From the NCBI GenBank assembly GCA_902728285.1, contig CACVBU010000468.1, forward strand, positions 473,003 through 537,002: a stretch of DNA of 64,000 nt. Reading direction: 5' to 3'. Below, piece after piece: positions 26,501-36,517 of this stretch (its first letter is position 1; each line of letters starts with the position of its first letter). The DNA comes from Clytia hemisphaerica. Its lineage: Eukaryota > Cnidaria > Hydrozoa > Leptothecata > Clytiidae. The notes below the pieces were generated by a model. The model ran no database searches, had not been told where the DNA came from, and worked only from the letters and a program-made list of their open reading frames with translations. The translations under genes were made by a program, and so were the position numbers.

Positions 26501-29500
26501 CCTTAAGTCCATTTTTTCAAAAATTGAGTTATGACCATACCGATGCTTTACACCCCATTTTTTATCGAATTTTTGGCTTAAATCCATCAAAAACCAACCT
26601 AAAGTGGCCTAATTTTAAGTTTTTTGAAAAATAAGAATTTTTATTTTTGAAATTTTCTCAAGTTAAGAAAGTCTTAAGTCCATTGTCATTTTAGTTGGAC
26701 TTTAGGACCTTTTAGATTAAGGTTTTAGTTAAAGAGTTCAAAAAAGTTAAGAAAGTTTAAAGCAAGAAAGTCTTAAGTCCATTTTGGAGTTAAGACACTT
26801 TTTCACTGGAAATTTTTCAAATTTTCAGTTTTAATCAAGGAAATTTACATAGAAAAAAAGGTTTAAGTCCATTCTCGAAAAACATGCTATGAAGAAGCAT
26901 TCATATCTCCGCAATGGTATAAGTGACAATGTTGATACTTTAGAACTTGAAAGATCTTTCTTCATTTATATTCATATCAAAAAAGCAGCTAGCTAGCCCA
27001 ACATGGTCAAAAATGGCAGCCATTTTAAACCTTTAAACTTGATTTTCTCAAAACTACAAAAATGGACTTAAGGCTTTCTTATTTTGATGCGACGAAATAC
27101 AGTATTTATGAAATCATACCTTGGGATCATCTTGTATACTTTGAAGGATATTTTCAGAATTGTGCAAAGCGTTCGAAATCTTGTTGATGACTAAACAAAA
27201 GGATGTTTTATAACTGTTTCAATTCTAAAATACACAAGCTAGTTCCAAAACAAATTCTTTGACTGAGTACAGATAGCTCATACAAACAATATAACCAGCT
27301 TAACTTCCTCACTTCTTACAGTTTGGCTCAATGAAGCTTTAGAAGAAAAATTTTATTTATCAACATTTTAATAATGGGAAGGAAAAACTCTTCTCCAAGT
27401 TGTAAAAGTTAAACTTTTAATATTTAATCAAAGAAAAAAGTGTTCACCATTTCAGCCAAATTGCACTATTTGTGTCTACAGACTAGACATGAAAGTTCAC
27501 ATATTGCGAGATTCTAGCTCATTAGAAGTAAATCCTCATTGATATTAATTGATGTCTGAAAAAATCAAACCTTCAGAATCCTCAGGGTTCAATTGCTGGG
27601 GAACTTTAGCATTTGGTTTTAATCCAACAGACAGCAATGTGTGCTCAAGTACTGCTGGTCCATACACTAAAAAGACAAAAAAGGCATTAAACTTAATGTT
27701 AAAACCTCGTTTTGAAACCTCTGATAAATCATGCAAATCTTTACCTTTAAAAAAATCCAAGGCCTAAATATTATGACATTAAAAGTTTTAAAGGATTTGA
27801 TCAAGCTGTAAAGTGTGATGTTCTTTATTTCTGTAAAGGAGACATCTACACCTGGAGCAATACGTATGGAGCATAAACAGACACTCCATTAAAGAATATA
27901 GAAATATATCTACGTTAAATTTTTTGTTTAATTACCAAAATTGGGATTCAGAATGCGTTTCAAATTTTCTCCAGGTTTGGCTTCTTTTAAAATTGTTTGG
28001 ATTCTAAAAAAGGGAAAATAGTTCAAATTTTTAATTGATGTAAGATATTCCAAGTCCTGTTATTGCTTTGAAGAATCTATTCTCTTATTATGAATGAACG
28101 AATCTACATCATCAAATGCGATAAAAACATTTTTAATTATCATTATTGATGCTAAAACTTGTTTAAACTTTTATTAAATGTTACTTGAAAATTAAATCAC
28201 CTTAAAAAGTTTATTTGAAAAAAATTATTTTTTAGCCTACATTCTATGTACTCCTTGCCTGAAATATACAGACCTCAGTGAATAAATATAAGATTTTCTT
28301 TACTTTTCCTCATTTGGAACACCCTCATGTTGTTTTGCTAAGTCCACTGGGTATTGTTCACGGACTGCAAACTTGACATCTTTATCTGTGTCTGCTCGGA
28401 CTCTCAGAAGCTGTAAGATTTTGTACTCGTGATCTGTTAAGATGATATTTCCCTGAAGAACGAAATTCATTGCATTCAATCTTAGGCAGTAGTGTCATTG
28501 TCTTGACAGTTAGTTAAGTTAAATAAAGTTAGAGTTAAAGAAAAGTAAATTTCCTGAAGAAAGGAAATCAAAATCATACATCTCAATTGGAGAGATTTCT
28601 GTTTACAAACAGAGAAGAGTTGTGAGAGCATTTGGAAAGAAAAACATATGCACGCCAAGTATTGAATGCCTATGAAAAAGACGGTTGAGACAAGATACTG
28701 GAAGAAATGAAATTCTGATAAAACTTGATAGATGACTGGATGAAATTTACTTTGAACAAAACCTACCCTATCATAAAGTTCCACAATTAAGTGATAAGCA
28801 GCTTCATCATAACCAAAAGTGAAATCAACAATACGATCAATACCAATTTGATTGACAGCTGCTAAACGTCTGCCTCTTAAATGTTTACGGCACTGGACAG
28901 AGTAACCCAGAAATAATTATCACTTATTGCTCTGAAACGTTGTTTGAATTGAAGGTTTATTCCCCTTTTTCTGTAGATCATCTAGCAGTTAACAAATACA
29001 TCTTTTAAGCTATCCAACTCTCAGAGACATGTGTCCAAAAGCAAGCAAGAAGGAACAGAAAATCAACCACTTCTACAGAAATTGAAATTTGTTTTAACAA
29101 CTCTCAAAAACATTATACCTTCATTGAAAATCCGGAAGGCATCATATTTTTTGGCCAATCATACTCAGTGAGATGAATCCTATTACCAGACTCGATAAGA
29201 ATCACAATTTTAGTATCTCCACTAAAAAAATAGATAACATAAAAATTTAATAGACTATCAACATACCCACCATGTTACCTTTAAAGTAAATATACATCTC
29301 GCAGATTTTTGAGTGCGAATGAAAATTATAAAATCACAAAATTCTGAAAATTAAGATACTTACTGCACCAATCTGACTAGATAAGTTCTGTTGTCAATAT
29401 CATAGACATTCATAACACGTAAACCAATTGCATCACTATAAAGGAGTAAGTTTAAATTAGGGTTATTTCTTTTGAAAGCAGGATTTCACAAAAAGATAGT

Positions 29501-29638
29501 CGCATGTATATGGCATCTAAATAGGAAAGCAGTATAATAAGATAATATAATACCATTGACCCAGAGAAAGTTCTTTTACCTTTTATTGATTTCAGCCAAA
29601 GCAGCTTTAATATCTATGGTTGTAAATCTTGTCTTCAT
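8554..29638 (-). CDS. NEMF: NEMF / Rqc2-type ribosome quality control factor, 29 exons
   Basis: It binds 60S subunits carrying stalled nascent chain-tRNA, recruits the E3 ligase Listerin and adds C-terminal tails. Exons (minus strand, in order): 29580-29638, 29364-29435, 29119-29221, 28767-28892, 28304-28452, 27936-28003, 27571-27666, 27120-27190, 26078-26145, 25130-25205, 24225-24365, 23962-24009, 23614-23774, 23205-23274, 22841-22975, 22407-22495, 21828-21931, 19971-20146, 19590-19781, 18424-18887, 17756-17837, 17441-17475, 16738-16846, 12611-12688, 11682-11759, 10651-10887, 10131-10234, 9279-9402, 8554-8631. All have GT/AG borders and matching phase; the sum is 3,393 nt (1,130 aa; human about 1,076). 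NFACT-N comes first, with the tailing D-R pair at D97-R98 (GIDR). The coiled coil is about 297-360 and NFACT-R about 511-620 ([25 protein letters not shown]). A Glu/Asp-rich 464-nt exon covers 669-822. NFACT-C is 1030-1130, ending in K-K-K. Exon limits rest on splice consensus and family alignment from memory; no transcript was checked. Confidence 0.96.
9719..10006. mobile_element. TA-flanked G-run MITE (copy 2), in a NEMF intron
   Basis: The ends CTCTCGGGTACCTAATAGCC and GGCTATTAAGTACCCGAGAG are inverted with one mismatch. TA borders both (9717-9718, 10007-10008). The interior repeats AATAAGCGGGGGGGTTGGAA. The multiple G tracts could form quadruplexes on the plus strand. It lies between NEMF exons 28 and 27. 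Confidence 0.8.
10340..10421. mobile_element. Truncated TA-type MITE with CACGTTTTTATAAGAAC end
   Basis: It has one recognisable terminus after TA (10338-10339) and an inner TTTGTTCTTAT block matching the inverted end of the complete copy at 14320-14566, but the far terminus is lost. Confidence 0.5.
10900..11180. mobile_element. TIR element with GGAATTCC internal repeats, in a NEMF intron
   Basis: The inverted ends share CAGAAAAAAACCGTACACC and CTGTTGAGG (left about 10902-10945, right about 11133-11180). Between them GGAATTCCANNGGGGTA-type motifs repeat four times. It begins 13 nt from NEMF exon 26, so it sits within the splice-acceptor neighbourhood. Confidence 0.65.
11826..12222. repeat. 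Hairpin repeat interrupted by a MITE
   Basis: The left arm (11826-11838 plus 12035-12118) and right arm (about 12128-12222) are near-perfect inverted copies (GGTGTTTCATGCTGGC, CAATCTTCAGNCANTGCAGG). It lies in the NEMF intron between exons 25 and 24, so nuclear pre-mRNA would contain a duplex of about 90 bp. Confidence 0.75.
11839..12026. mobile_element. Palindromic hAT-like MITE with 8-bp duplication
   Basis: The inverted ends are CGGAAGCCCATTAGGGCC / GGCCCTAATGGGCTTCCG plus about 30 more matching bases. CAAGAAAT flanks it (11831-11838 and 12027-12034), with two extra bases (TA) on the left. The mirrored arm of the surrounding hairpin (near 12210) keeps the uninterrupted site, which confirms the insertion. 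Confidence 0.8.
12946..13663. mobile_element. TIR element with GTTAAGG duplication, in a NEMF intron
   Basis: A perfect 28-bp terminal inverted repeat starts CATAGTATAAGAAAGCCGCG. GTTAAGG is directly repeated at 12939-12945 and 13664-13670; a 7-bp duplication (8 if one end base is shared). No transposase is visible in the 718 bp; the small frames inside have no recognisable domain. Confidence 0.8.
13831..13902 (+). tRNA. tRNA-Cys (anticodon GCA)
   Basis: The 72 nt fold as a standard cloverleaf: acceptor GGGGATA pairs with TGTCCCC (one G-T pair), D arm GCTCAGTGGTAGAGC, anticodon stem TTCGA/TCGAG around loop CTGCAGA with GCA at 13863-13865, and T arm with GGTTCAAACC. The discriminator base is T (U), as in animal tRNA-Cys. 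Boxes A (TAGCTCAGTGG) and B (GGTTCAAACC) are intact and a TTTTT terminator follows at about 13905-13909. There is no intron, and CCA is not encoded. The gene lies inside the largest NEMF intron on the opposite strand. It differs at only a few positions from the vertebrate gene as I remember it, so it is probably functional. Confidence 0.96.
14320..14566. mobile_element. TA-flanked MITE, complete copy (CACGTTTTTTTTATAAGAAC ends)
   Basis: The inverted ends CACGTTTTTTTTATAAGAAC / GTTCTTATAAAAAAAACGTG are perfect and TA borders both. The interior has repeated TGTTCTTA motifs and no coding capacity. A direct repeat of the host sequence (about 14229-14310 and 14571-14636, sharing AAAATGGCCACTGGTTGATC) flanks it and is far longer than a target duplication. 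Confidence 0.8.
15369..16230. repeat. Degenerate tandem repeat, unit about 180 bp, four copies
   Basis: Copies share GATCCAGAANTGACCATTTT, CATGAGCTGCATTTTAGTGT and TTCCAGAATCAGTTT. Copy one is interrupted by a small inverted-repeat element at 15527-15718. It lies in the largest NEMF intron. Confidence 0.7.
15527..15718. mobile_element. Small TIR element, family also at 59769-59964
   Basis: The ends AACTTGGGAC and GTCCCAAGTT are inverted. The interior shares ACATGGGACNGCAATTCGGC and GTGAAAATACAG with the copy in the PIG-F region, so this is an interspersed family rather than a local duplication. Confidence 0.65.
17044..17411. mobile_element. TA-flanked MITE (CACGCTTTTTTTATAAGAA ends)
   Basis: It begins CACGCTTTTTTTATAAGAA and ends TTCTTGTAAAAAAAGCGTG, with TA on both sides (17042-17043, 17412-17413). 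It is the same family as 14320-14566 but longer. It ends 29 nt before NEMF exon 22 (17441-17475), close to its donor site. Confidence 0.75.
18007..18301. repeat. Short inverted-end repeat with CGCGAAATTAAA motifs
   Basis: ATACTTTAATC at the left is inverted at the right as GATTAAAGTAT. Between them CGNGAAATTAAA-type words repeat about seven times. It ends 122 nt before NEMF exon 20. Confidence 0.5.
20486..20552. repeat. ATT / AGT-type microsatellite
   Basis: TTATTATTATTATTAG runs into alternating TATTGGTATTATTAGTATTAG trinucleotide-derived repeats, in the NEMF intron between exons 18 and 17. Confidence 0.7.
20961..21375 (+). mobile_element. Candidate tRNA-derived SINE
   Basis: The head has an A-box-like TGGTGTGGTGG (20968-20978) and a good B box AGTTCGATTCC (21011-21021) at tRNA-like spacing. 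The flanking arms do not close into a proper acceptor stem, so it is not a working tRNA gene. An unrelated, relatively GC-rich tail of about 330 nt follows, unlike the AT-rich surroundings. No target duplication was identified and the 3' end is approximate. Confidence 0.5.
24421..24736. mobile_element. TA-type MITE, diverged copy in a NEMF intron
   Basis: The left end AACGTTTTTTAATAAGAATG and right end CATAAAAAAGCGTG (followed by TA) match the 17044-17411 family with changes. The interior shares TTTCCATGATGGCGATT-like sequence with the inverted half of that copy. Confidence 0.6.
25443..26012. mobile_element. hAT-like MITE with CAGGGGG ends
   Basis: It begins CA followed by about 16 G and ends CCCCCCCT(G); GGCATATA flanks it on both sides (25435-25442 and 26013-26020). 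The sub-terminal GCAGTTA / TAACTGC words are inverted. The interior repeats GTGGTATANACCAAAATT and AACTGCAAGGG words. It lies between NEMF exons 10 and 9. Confidence 0.75.
26479..27094. mobile_element. TIR element with 38-bp perfect ends
   Basis: Both ends read inward TCGTCGCATCAAAATAAGAA and continue through GCCTTAAGTCCATTTTT without a mismatch. AAGTCTTAAGTCCATT words recur four more times inside. No target duplication is clear. The element ends 26 nt before NEMF exon 8. Confidence 0.75.
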
Positions 29639-30364
29639 TTTTTCTCTCAATTTTTATAGTCTGTTGAATCCTATAAAATTGAGAATCAATCAACATCACA
29701 ATGGTCACGTGCAAGGTTGGTATTTTACAGTTTTACAAACCTGTCAATTCTTTACCTAAAATGCTCACTTTCAGCATAACTCCTCATCTGATTTTTGTAT
29801 TATGGTTGTATTATTGTATATATATTTTGTATATAGCTACCCTACAGTAACCTGGGGCTTGTCTGTAAAATACACGATACCAGCAGGTAGAAAAAATTCA
29901 TAGATATTCTAAAAACACATGCCACGCTTAGTTAACCTAACAAATTTGAGCAAAGAAATATTGAAGTGAAAAAAGGTAATTAGGGGGCGGGGGGGGACCT
30001 ATTTTTGGCATTTAAAAAAAATAATGAGATCATCAGGTGGTAATGATGTCACCAATGATGCCAAATCTTTCATCAAAGATGCAAATTCATATTTGGTACA
30101 CACTTATAAAATTTCATATCAATGTGCAGCAGTCGGCTAAGCAACCAACAAAATTTAAAAAAATTTGATTCCCAAGAATATAGCGCTTTGATTTGTTAGG
30201 CCTTGATTATCTGCTAAATTAAAAAAAAATTCCACACATGTAAAGAGTCAGTGCAGGGTTCGAATTATAGCTTCGCACTTCACAAAATGCGAATTTTAGA
30301 TTTAGGGAGACCCAAAAAGATTTGTAACTCAAAAATTCTTAAAAAATTATAAGAAAACACCTAT
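29639..30364. other. 5' flank of NEMF
   Basis: The NEMF start codon is at 29636-29638. On the minus strand the leader contains TTTTATAGGATTCAACAG shortly before the ATG, a weak acceptor at best. A single-sided G-run repeat (GGGGGCGGGGGGGGACC, about 29983-29999) lies farther out. No other gene is seen. Confidence 0.3.
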
Positions 30365-30765
30365 TTTGCTACTTCTTTCATTTATTTATTATCTATTGCT
30401 TTGTCAACTTGCCACTTCGCTACTTTATTTATTCGTTTATCTATTGCTTTGTCAACTCGCCACTTCGCTACTTTATTCACTGGTTTATTTATTGCTTTGT
30501 CAACTCACCACTTCGCTACTTTAATCATTAGTTTATCTATTGCTTTGTCAACTCTCCACTTCGCTACTTTATTCACTCATTTATTTATTGCTTTATCAAC
30601 TTGCCACTTCGCTACTTTATTCATTCGTCTATCTATTGCTTTGTCAACTCGCCACTTTGCTACTTTATTCATTTGTTTATCTATTGCTTTATCAACTCGC
30701 CACTTTGCTACTTTATTCATTCGTTTATCTATTGCTTTATCAACTCGCTACTTTGCTACTTTATT
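30365..30765. repeat. 48-bp tandem repeat array, left part
   Basis: About eight units of the form ACTTCGCTACTTTATTCATT + CGTTTATCTATTGCTTTGTC + AACTCGCC. Because 48 is divisible by three, the array reads as a 16-residue repeat in an open frame (30401-30796), which I do not regard as a gene. It continues at 31264 beyond an inserted element. Confidence 0.9.
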
Positions 30766-31263
30766 GGGTTGGTGTAATTTAAGATGCGCGATCTAACGAT
30801 TTACGACAGGCGATGCATGCATAAAGTATGCTGATTATTCCTAATAATTATCATAAAACTTAAATTATATAACATAATTCTAAAACAATGGCATAATCTT
30901 TTCTCGCTTTTGTTTACCAAATTCATGCAACAACAAGTAATACTTTAATGGACCTACCTATTTATAAAACGAATAATTAGAATTTAATGGAAGTAATGTA
31001 TAATGTTATTTTTGCTCTCCTCAGTTTTAACAATCATAATCGAATATAGGAATTTCTTTCTTAAAAGCACTATTATGAGAAAGAATTTTCTTTCGAAATG
31101 ATGTTTTTAAAAATAATTGAGTTTTAGCGAATGAAAGTTTGTAAATTGCCTAAATATTTTATCATGATTAGCATAATTATGCATGAATTAACATATTTTA
31201 TGCATGGATCGCGAACCGTGCATCCTAAATCGTTAGATCGTGCATCTTAAATTACACCAATCC
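30766..31263. mobile_element. 9-bp-TSD TIR element inserted in the tandem array
   Basis: The ends GGGTTGGTGTAATTTAAGAT and ATCTTAAATTACACCAATCC are inverted with one mismatch; TACTTTATT is duplicated (30757-30765 and 31264-31272). A 9-bp duplication is typical of Mutator-like elements. The 498-bp interior is non-coding. A related, larger copy is at 32727-35299. Confidence 0.88.
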
Positions 31264-31450
31264 TACTTTATTCACTCGTTTATCTATTGCTTTATCAACT
31301 CACTACTTTGCTACTTTATTCATTCCTTTATCTGTTGCTTTATCAACTCGCGTATTTCAAAACTTTCTTCATTCGCTTATTTATTGCTTTATAAACTCAC
31401 AACTTTATTCACTCGTTTATCTTTTGCTTTACTCGCTACTTCAAAACTTC
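31264..31450. repeat. 48-bp tandem repeat array, right part
   Basis: This continues the same units (CACTCGTTTATCTATTGCTT, TATCAACTC) with more divergence, fading after about 31450. Confidence 0.8.
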
Positions 31451-32520
31451 ACTATACCTTGCTTTGTCTATAATTTCTTACTTTAAGTCTTACTTCGCTT
31501 TTCTCGAGAAATACATTGAAGATACTTTCGCATTTTCTTCTAAATAACATCGGAAAATGCTAAAAATGCTTCACAAACAGTGAAAAAACTAGCGAACCTC
31601 CTTTAATTTATAATTCAAACCCTGCAGTGTTTGAGGTCCGGCAGAATTTCTGGGAAATATCCGGCACTGTCCGGATCTAGGTGGATCTTTTTCTTGGGAA
31701 GTTGTCATTTTGGCGGGACGCTAGTGTGACTAGCTGTATATTTTTGTATTGTCTTTTTGAAATAATAAATAATTTTTTTTAAATTTATATTCAATTTTTG
31801 TCGAATCAATGAAAATAACATGTAAAAATTTCATGCAGAATAAAGACAAAGACAAATAAATAGAAATTGTAATGTAATTCTTATATATTAATAATATGTT
31901 ATTGGTCACGGGTGTAACAATACATTGTTTAGTAGTGTTGACAGCGCACACGTCCAAACAATTTTCCATTTGTTATATTTTAGCGACCGCAGGAAACTTC
32001 GCTTTCCCCTGTAAAAAATGGTAGGTAAAAATCAGGTACACATAAGGGAACCCAGAAAAGAAACGGTAGGTAACAAACTCCTTTAAATAATAACTTCTTT
32101 TGCTCTTGATGAATTTATGTGAAATTTTCAGGAGAGATCCATAAAATTATCATTGATATCATGTTCAAATATCTAGCTAAATCATTCTCTTTAAAGGAAA
32201 GAAAAAAATTGACAATGTTTACATTTGACTCTAACCTTCCACATTATTATGTGTGCATTTTTACCTACAGCCTCTACAGTGGAGCCAGGTGGAGCACCAT
32301 GGAGATAGAGAGACTACGGTGTATTATAATTTTTTTTATTGACATGGATGCGAATGAAACAAGCAAAGAAAAATAGATAAGTTGTATTTTTTACTGCTCT
32401 ATTCACTATTCATTACTGAATTTGAAAGATCTTCTATGTGGTGTCTTTTTGCAAACTTCAATTTTTGTCCTGCTTTCGCGGGACTTTAGCTTAAGTGCTA
32501 AAGTCCAAATATATCATACC
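31451..32520. other. Non-coding spacer
   Basis: No gene was recognised on either strand. The short frames (for example 31730-31969 minus, 32119-32376 plus) lack domains and biased composition. Confidence 0.3.
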
Positions 32521-32726
32521 TTGAAGTCCGGTAACTTGCATCAGTGGAGGCTAACATGCATGGCCCTCAAATGAATGAACTGTCTGGTCCTTAAAATACA
32601 AAGTTAAATCAAAACAAAAATGGTAGAGTAGAGCTGCGAGCGAAGCTGCGTAGTTTTGAAATTTTGCTACTTTGATACCCTTTGATTGGTCAGTCATTTG
32701 ATTGAGGGCTATGCATGTTTTAGCCT

Positions 32727-35299
32727 GGGTTGGTGTAATTTAAGATGCACGATCTCACGATGCGCGATCCATGCATAAAGTATGCTGATTATTCCTAATA
32801 ATCATCATAAACTTAAATTATATTGCATAATTCTAAAATAATGGCATAATCTTTTCTCGCTTTTGTTTGCCACGGTAAATTCAAGTAAATTTATGCAACA
32901 AAAACGAAATAAGTAAGCAATGAAAGTACGAATAATTACGACCGTAAAATTATGAAAAAACTTACATAATGTTGATAATGAAAACTACCTTGTGAACATT
33001 ATCTTACAATAAGACAGTGAGTGAAAGTCAACAATGCACAAGAAATATTTTTGCTCTCAGTGTTAAAAATCCTAATCGAATATAGGAATTTCTTTCTTAA
33101 AGCAAATAAAAGAATATATTGGCGAATAAAATTTGCGGACCGTAATGTACGAAGCAAAAACAGGTGCTCTATTAGCGAGGTTAAGCAAGAAGCTATCTAT
33201 TACGTACGGAATCTATTACGTGAGTTTTTAGACTGGGTCCGAGGCATTTTAGCCTGATTCCTAAAGCTTCACGGCATAGAAAAAAAAGTGGTTAAGCAAA
33301 AAGGCGATCTATGACGTATGACGTAATGTTAATTTTTCCGCATCTCACTTTCGGCCCCAACTTATAAAATTTTCTTTTTCTTTTTTTCTTTTCCAGCTTT
33401 CTTGTTGGTCTATAAAATCCCCTTACTTTCAATCTTAATCTACTTAGTTTTTTCCCAAGACAATTGTTTTCACAAAAATTAAAACTAGACAAGCATAGTC
33501 ACAGTTTTCTCTATATTACTTTTACTATTTTTATTCAACATTTTTATAAACAAAAAATATCATTTCAATGAATTCTTAACATTGCAATAAAAATATATAA
33601 TTTCATAATTTCATTCCTAGTTTACATAGGTACCAATCAAAAATTACTGCTTTATTTATAAACAAAAAAACAATCTGTAAGAGCATAGTGTACAGTCTGT
33701 CATCCTTATTTAGCTGCACTTCTATATGAATGCTTCACCATTAGCATTACCAATAAAAACACTCTTATAAAAAAGTGTGCAAACCAGGTCTCGAGTTTCA
33801 TATCTGGCAGGTGTTCCTTCTTCTGGTCTGCTTCTTTGCATTCCAAGGTATCAATATCACCTTTTTAGGAAACGAGATGTCTTTTTAGAATCAAACCAAA
33901 CTTTCTGGAACGTTATAACATTATAATGTCGAAGAAGTTGAAGGATGACCAGTCAATAAAAATTTTTCAGTAAAGGATTGAGAACTTAAAGCAGTAGCGG
34001 TTGTCCAGAAGATAGAGCTTTATATAATTTTTGAGAACGGTTTGAAGTTTAGCGGTTGTGTGACATCAGGTTCTTGCTCAGGCTGATTTGTACGTACAAT
34101 ATATAGTTGATGATGGAGAGGAGAAATTGAATCTCGTTGCTTAGCACTTAGTTGTAGCAGTTGAAATTGGAACAATAAATAAAGATTTCTTCTGTTATGC
34201 TTTGGGTGGAAGGGTAAATTTATTTGAGCTTGGCAGAGCAGTCTTTTTCGTGTTTGTTGCTTTGGGGTGGGTGACATTATAACTTTGGCTTCTCCGCACT
34301 TGATGGTGTGGCACCAAAGAAACACTGAAAAACATGAAAAAGAAATATGGTTACATGCTGTTCATTGTAATGGTTACTTTGAATGTATTTGGACTTTGAG
34401 AGCATATAAAAAGCAAGATAAAAAAGAGAAGAAAAACAAAGAACCAGAAAGAAACTTCTGTTTGTTTTGGTTTGATAAAAAAGTCAGCAAAGATTATTTT
34501 ATTACACTTACATCTTGACCTTCTTTTGTGCAATAAATCCTTTCACTTTGTTTGTATACATCATAGTTTCCACAGATGACATTCAAAAAAATTCTACTGT
34601 TAGTTTTCTCAGCTCAAACTTGTCAGAAATCAAAGTTTCTTTTCTGTTTACATTTTTTTCGGGTGATTTTTGATCCTAAATGATTCAGCCCAATCTCCGT
34701 AAGGTAAATTTCCCGTGGATCATGCTTATATCCTAATCGATATCTATTACGTGAGATTGGAGAATTTCGCGCAATAGATCCACTCCCCAAGCTATGACGT
34801 ACAGGTCAAATTTCACGGGACAGAGTTAGCCTTGAGATTTGGGCTCTAGCCCGCGAAAAACTCGCGTAATAGATTCCGTACGTAATAGATAGCTTCTTGC
34901 TTAACGTCGCTATTATGAGAAAGAATTTTCTTTCGGTAAACAATTAAACGATTCAAGTTATGAAAAAGAGAGAGAGGAGAGTACAGAAGGTGAATACATG
35001 TGGCTTTCACTTATTTCTTCTAATCTATGACTGAATTGAAATTGAAAAGAGAAAGAGATCATGGTATAATCAGGAAATGCACTGAAAGCTTCTTTAAATA
35101 TAATTTGTATATATAATTTTACATAAATGATGTTTTTAAAAATAATTGAGTTTCAGCGAATGAAAGTTTGTAAATTGCCTAAATATTTTATCATGATTAG
35201 CATATTTATGCATGAATTAACATATTTTATGCACGGATCGTGAATCGTGCATCGTGCATCGTAAATCGTTAGATCGTGCATCTTAAATTACACCAACCC
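32727..35299. mobile_element. Larger 9-bp-TSD TIR element, itself interrupted
   Basis: The ends GGGTTGGTGTAATTTAAGAT / ATCTTAAATTACACCAACCC are perfect and TTTTAGCCT is duplicated (32718-32726, 35300-35308). Sequence inside both ends is shared with the 498-bp copy at 30766. The shared sequence breaks off near 33106 and resumes at about 34910, where another element has inserted. The pre-insertion host was a small hairpin (32521-32560 against 35303-35334). Confidence 0.88.
33172..34912. mobile_element. Nested TIR element
   Basis: Inverted ends of about 55 bp start TAGCGAGGTTAAGCAAGAAG and include CTATCTATTACGTACGGAAT. The interior has a few modest frames (the longest 34020-34325 minus, about 100 residues) with no recognisable domain. 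The 65 bp on its left (33107-33171) are absent from the sister copy at 31065, so the exact insertion border is uncertain. Confidence 0.65.
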
Positions 35300-35308
35300 T
35301 TTTAGCCT

Positions 35309-36517
35309 ACACTGATGCAAGTTACCCGACTTCACGGTACTTTTTAGGAAATATTCTCAACTTCAGTGAGCTAGAATCTCAAAATGTTTGTGAGTTTGTT
35401 TGTCCACAAACTTTGGGGCAGCGTAGAGAGCGGAATAATTGGTTTAGGGAGCTGAAATTTGGCATACACCCTCCTTATATTAAAACTTAGGGGTTGTTAT
35501 TTCATTTTTTTTGGAATTTCGCTTTTTTTCGCAAGTTATCCCCATTTTACTGGGATTTTGCCCTTATTTAACGTCATAAAAGTCTAAATAATTGACGTCA
35601 AATATTTTTTTAAATGCTAAAAATACAAAAAAAGAAATTTTCAATCATGTTGAAAAAGATTTGACGTCAATTTATCTTGGTGCCAAAATAAAAGGTTGCT
35701 TGCTCTACAAACGGAAAAAAATTCTTTATTCTAAATTTACCTACGACTGAGCTTTCTCTAATCCTTCTGAGTACTCATCGCTCTGGGTTTTATAATTAAA
35801 CCTTCCCTTTCCTGAGTGCCCATCAAAGAAGGCTTTTTTCACCCCGCGTTTGCAATTTAGGTACCTTATCCCGAGTATCCATCACTCTGGGCTTACAAGC
35901 AAAGCAAGCTTTCCCTAAATTCTGAGTGCCCATCATTCAGTTAGGAACATTTGGTGAGTTCCTGTACATGGCCGCAATCAAAAAAATCATAACAACACTC
36001 ATTAAAATAAGGCGTTCGTGTCTTTCTCACTTTTTTTAGCCTAGACGATGTAGCAAACAAAGTAAGTATAAGCACACTGTGCTTTTAATTGGCTGAAATT
36101 TTTTTTCGCGTCGGAAAAACTTTTTCAAACTTTCAGCAATGATTGACCAAACTATTATAATGAAAATTATCCAGCGCATTTTTTATCTTCTTACCTACTT
36201 CATCTTCATTGAAGCACTCGAGGTCTACTGAAGTTAAGCACATAAGATATTCTTATAATTATTGATATTCACTGAAACACCGTTCTTTGTGCGCTGAGGT
36301 GGAGTGCGTGACGTAACTCGCGCGGCAACTAACTCGCCTTCTGTTGGAAGATCATATTGCGCGTTTTGACGTTACCAATAAGAGTTACCACCCATTGAAG
36401 CAGCGGGCGCCTCTGTCTTTCCGCAACTCTTTCCACCATTTTAGATGGTCTTAACAATAGATCCAAAAGGGCGCCATAATCTTGGAAGATGATTTGTTTT
36501 GGTCTCCGGCTTTGGGA
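35309..36517. repeat. Spacer with degenerate tandem words
   Basis: Between about 35745 and 35950, words of the type TTTCTCTAATCCTGAGTACC, CATCACTCTGGGTTTACAA repeat three or four times. The same words recur at 38800-38960 and 39575-39640, on the far side of the 36518-38663 insertion. No gene was found. Confidence 0.5.

Noticed and set aside
30401..30796. 131-codon frame with a 16-residue repeat
   Set aside because: It is a 48-bp tandem DNA array. The unit length is a multiple of three, so an open frame is expected by chance, and it runs into a transposon end.
34020..34325. 101-codon minus-strand frame inside the nested TIR element
   Set aside because: There is no recognisable domain, and composition is like the surrounding non-coding DNA. 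It could be a remnant, but I cannot support it as a gene.
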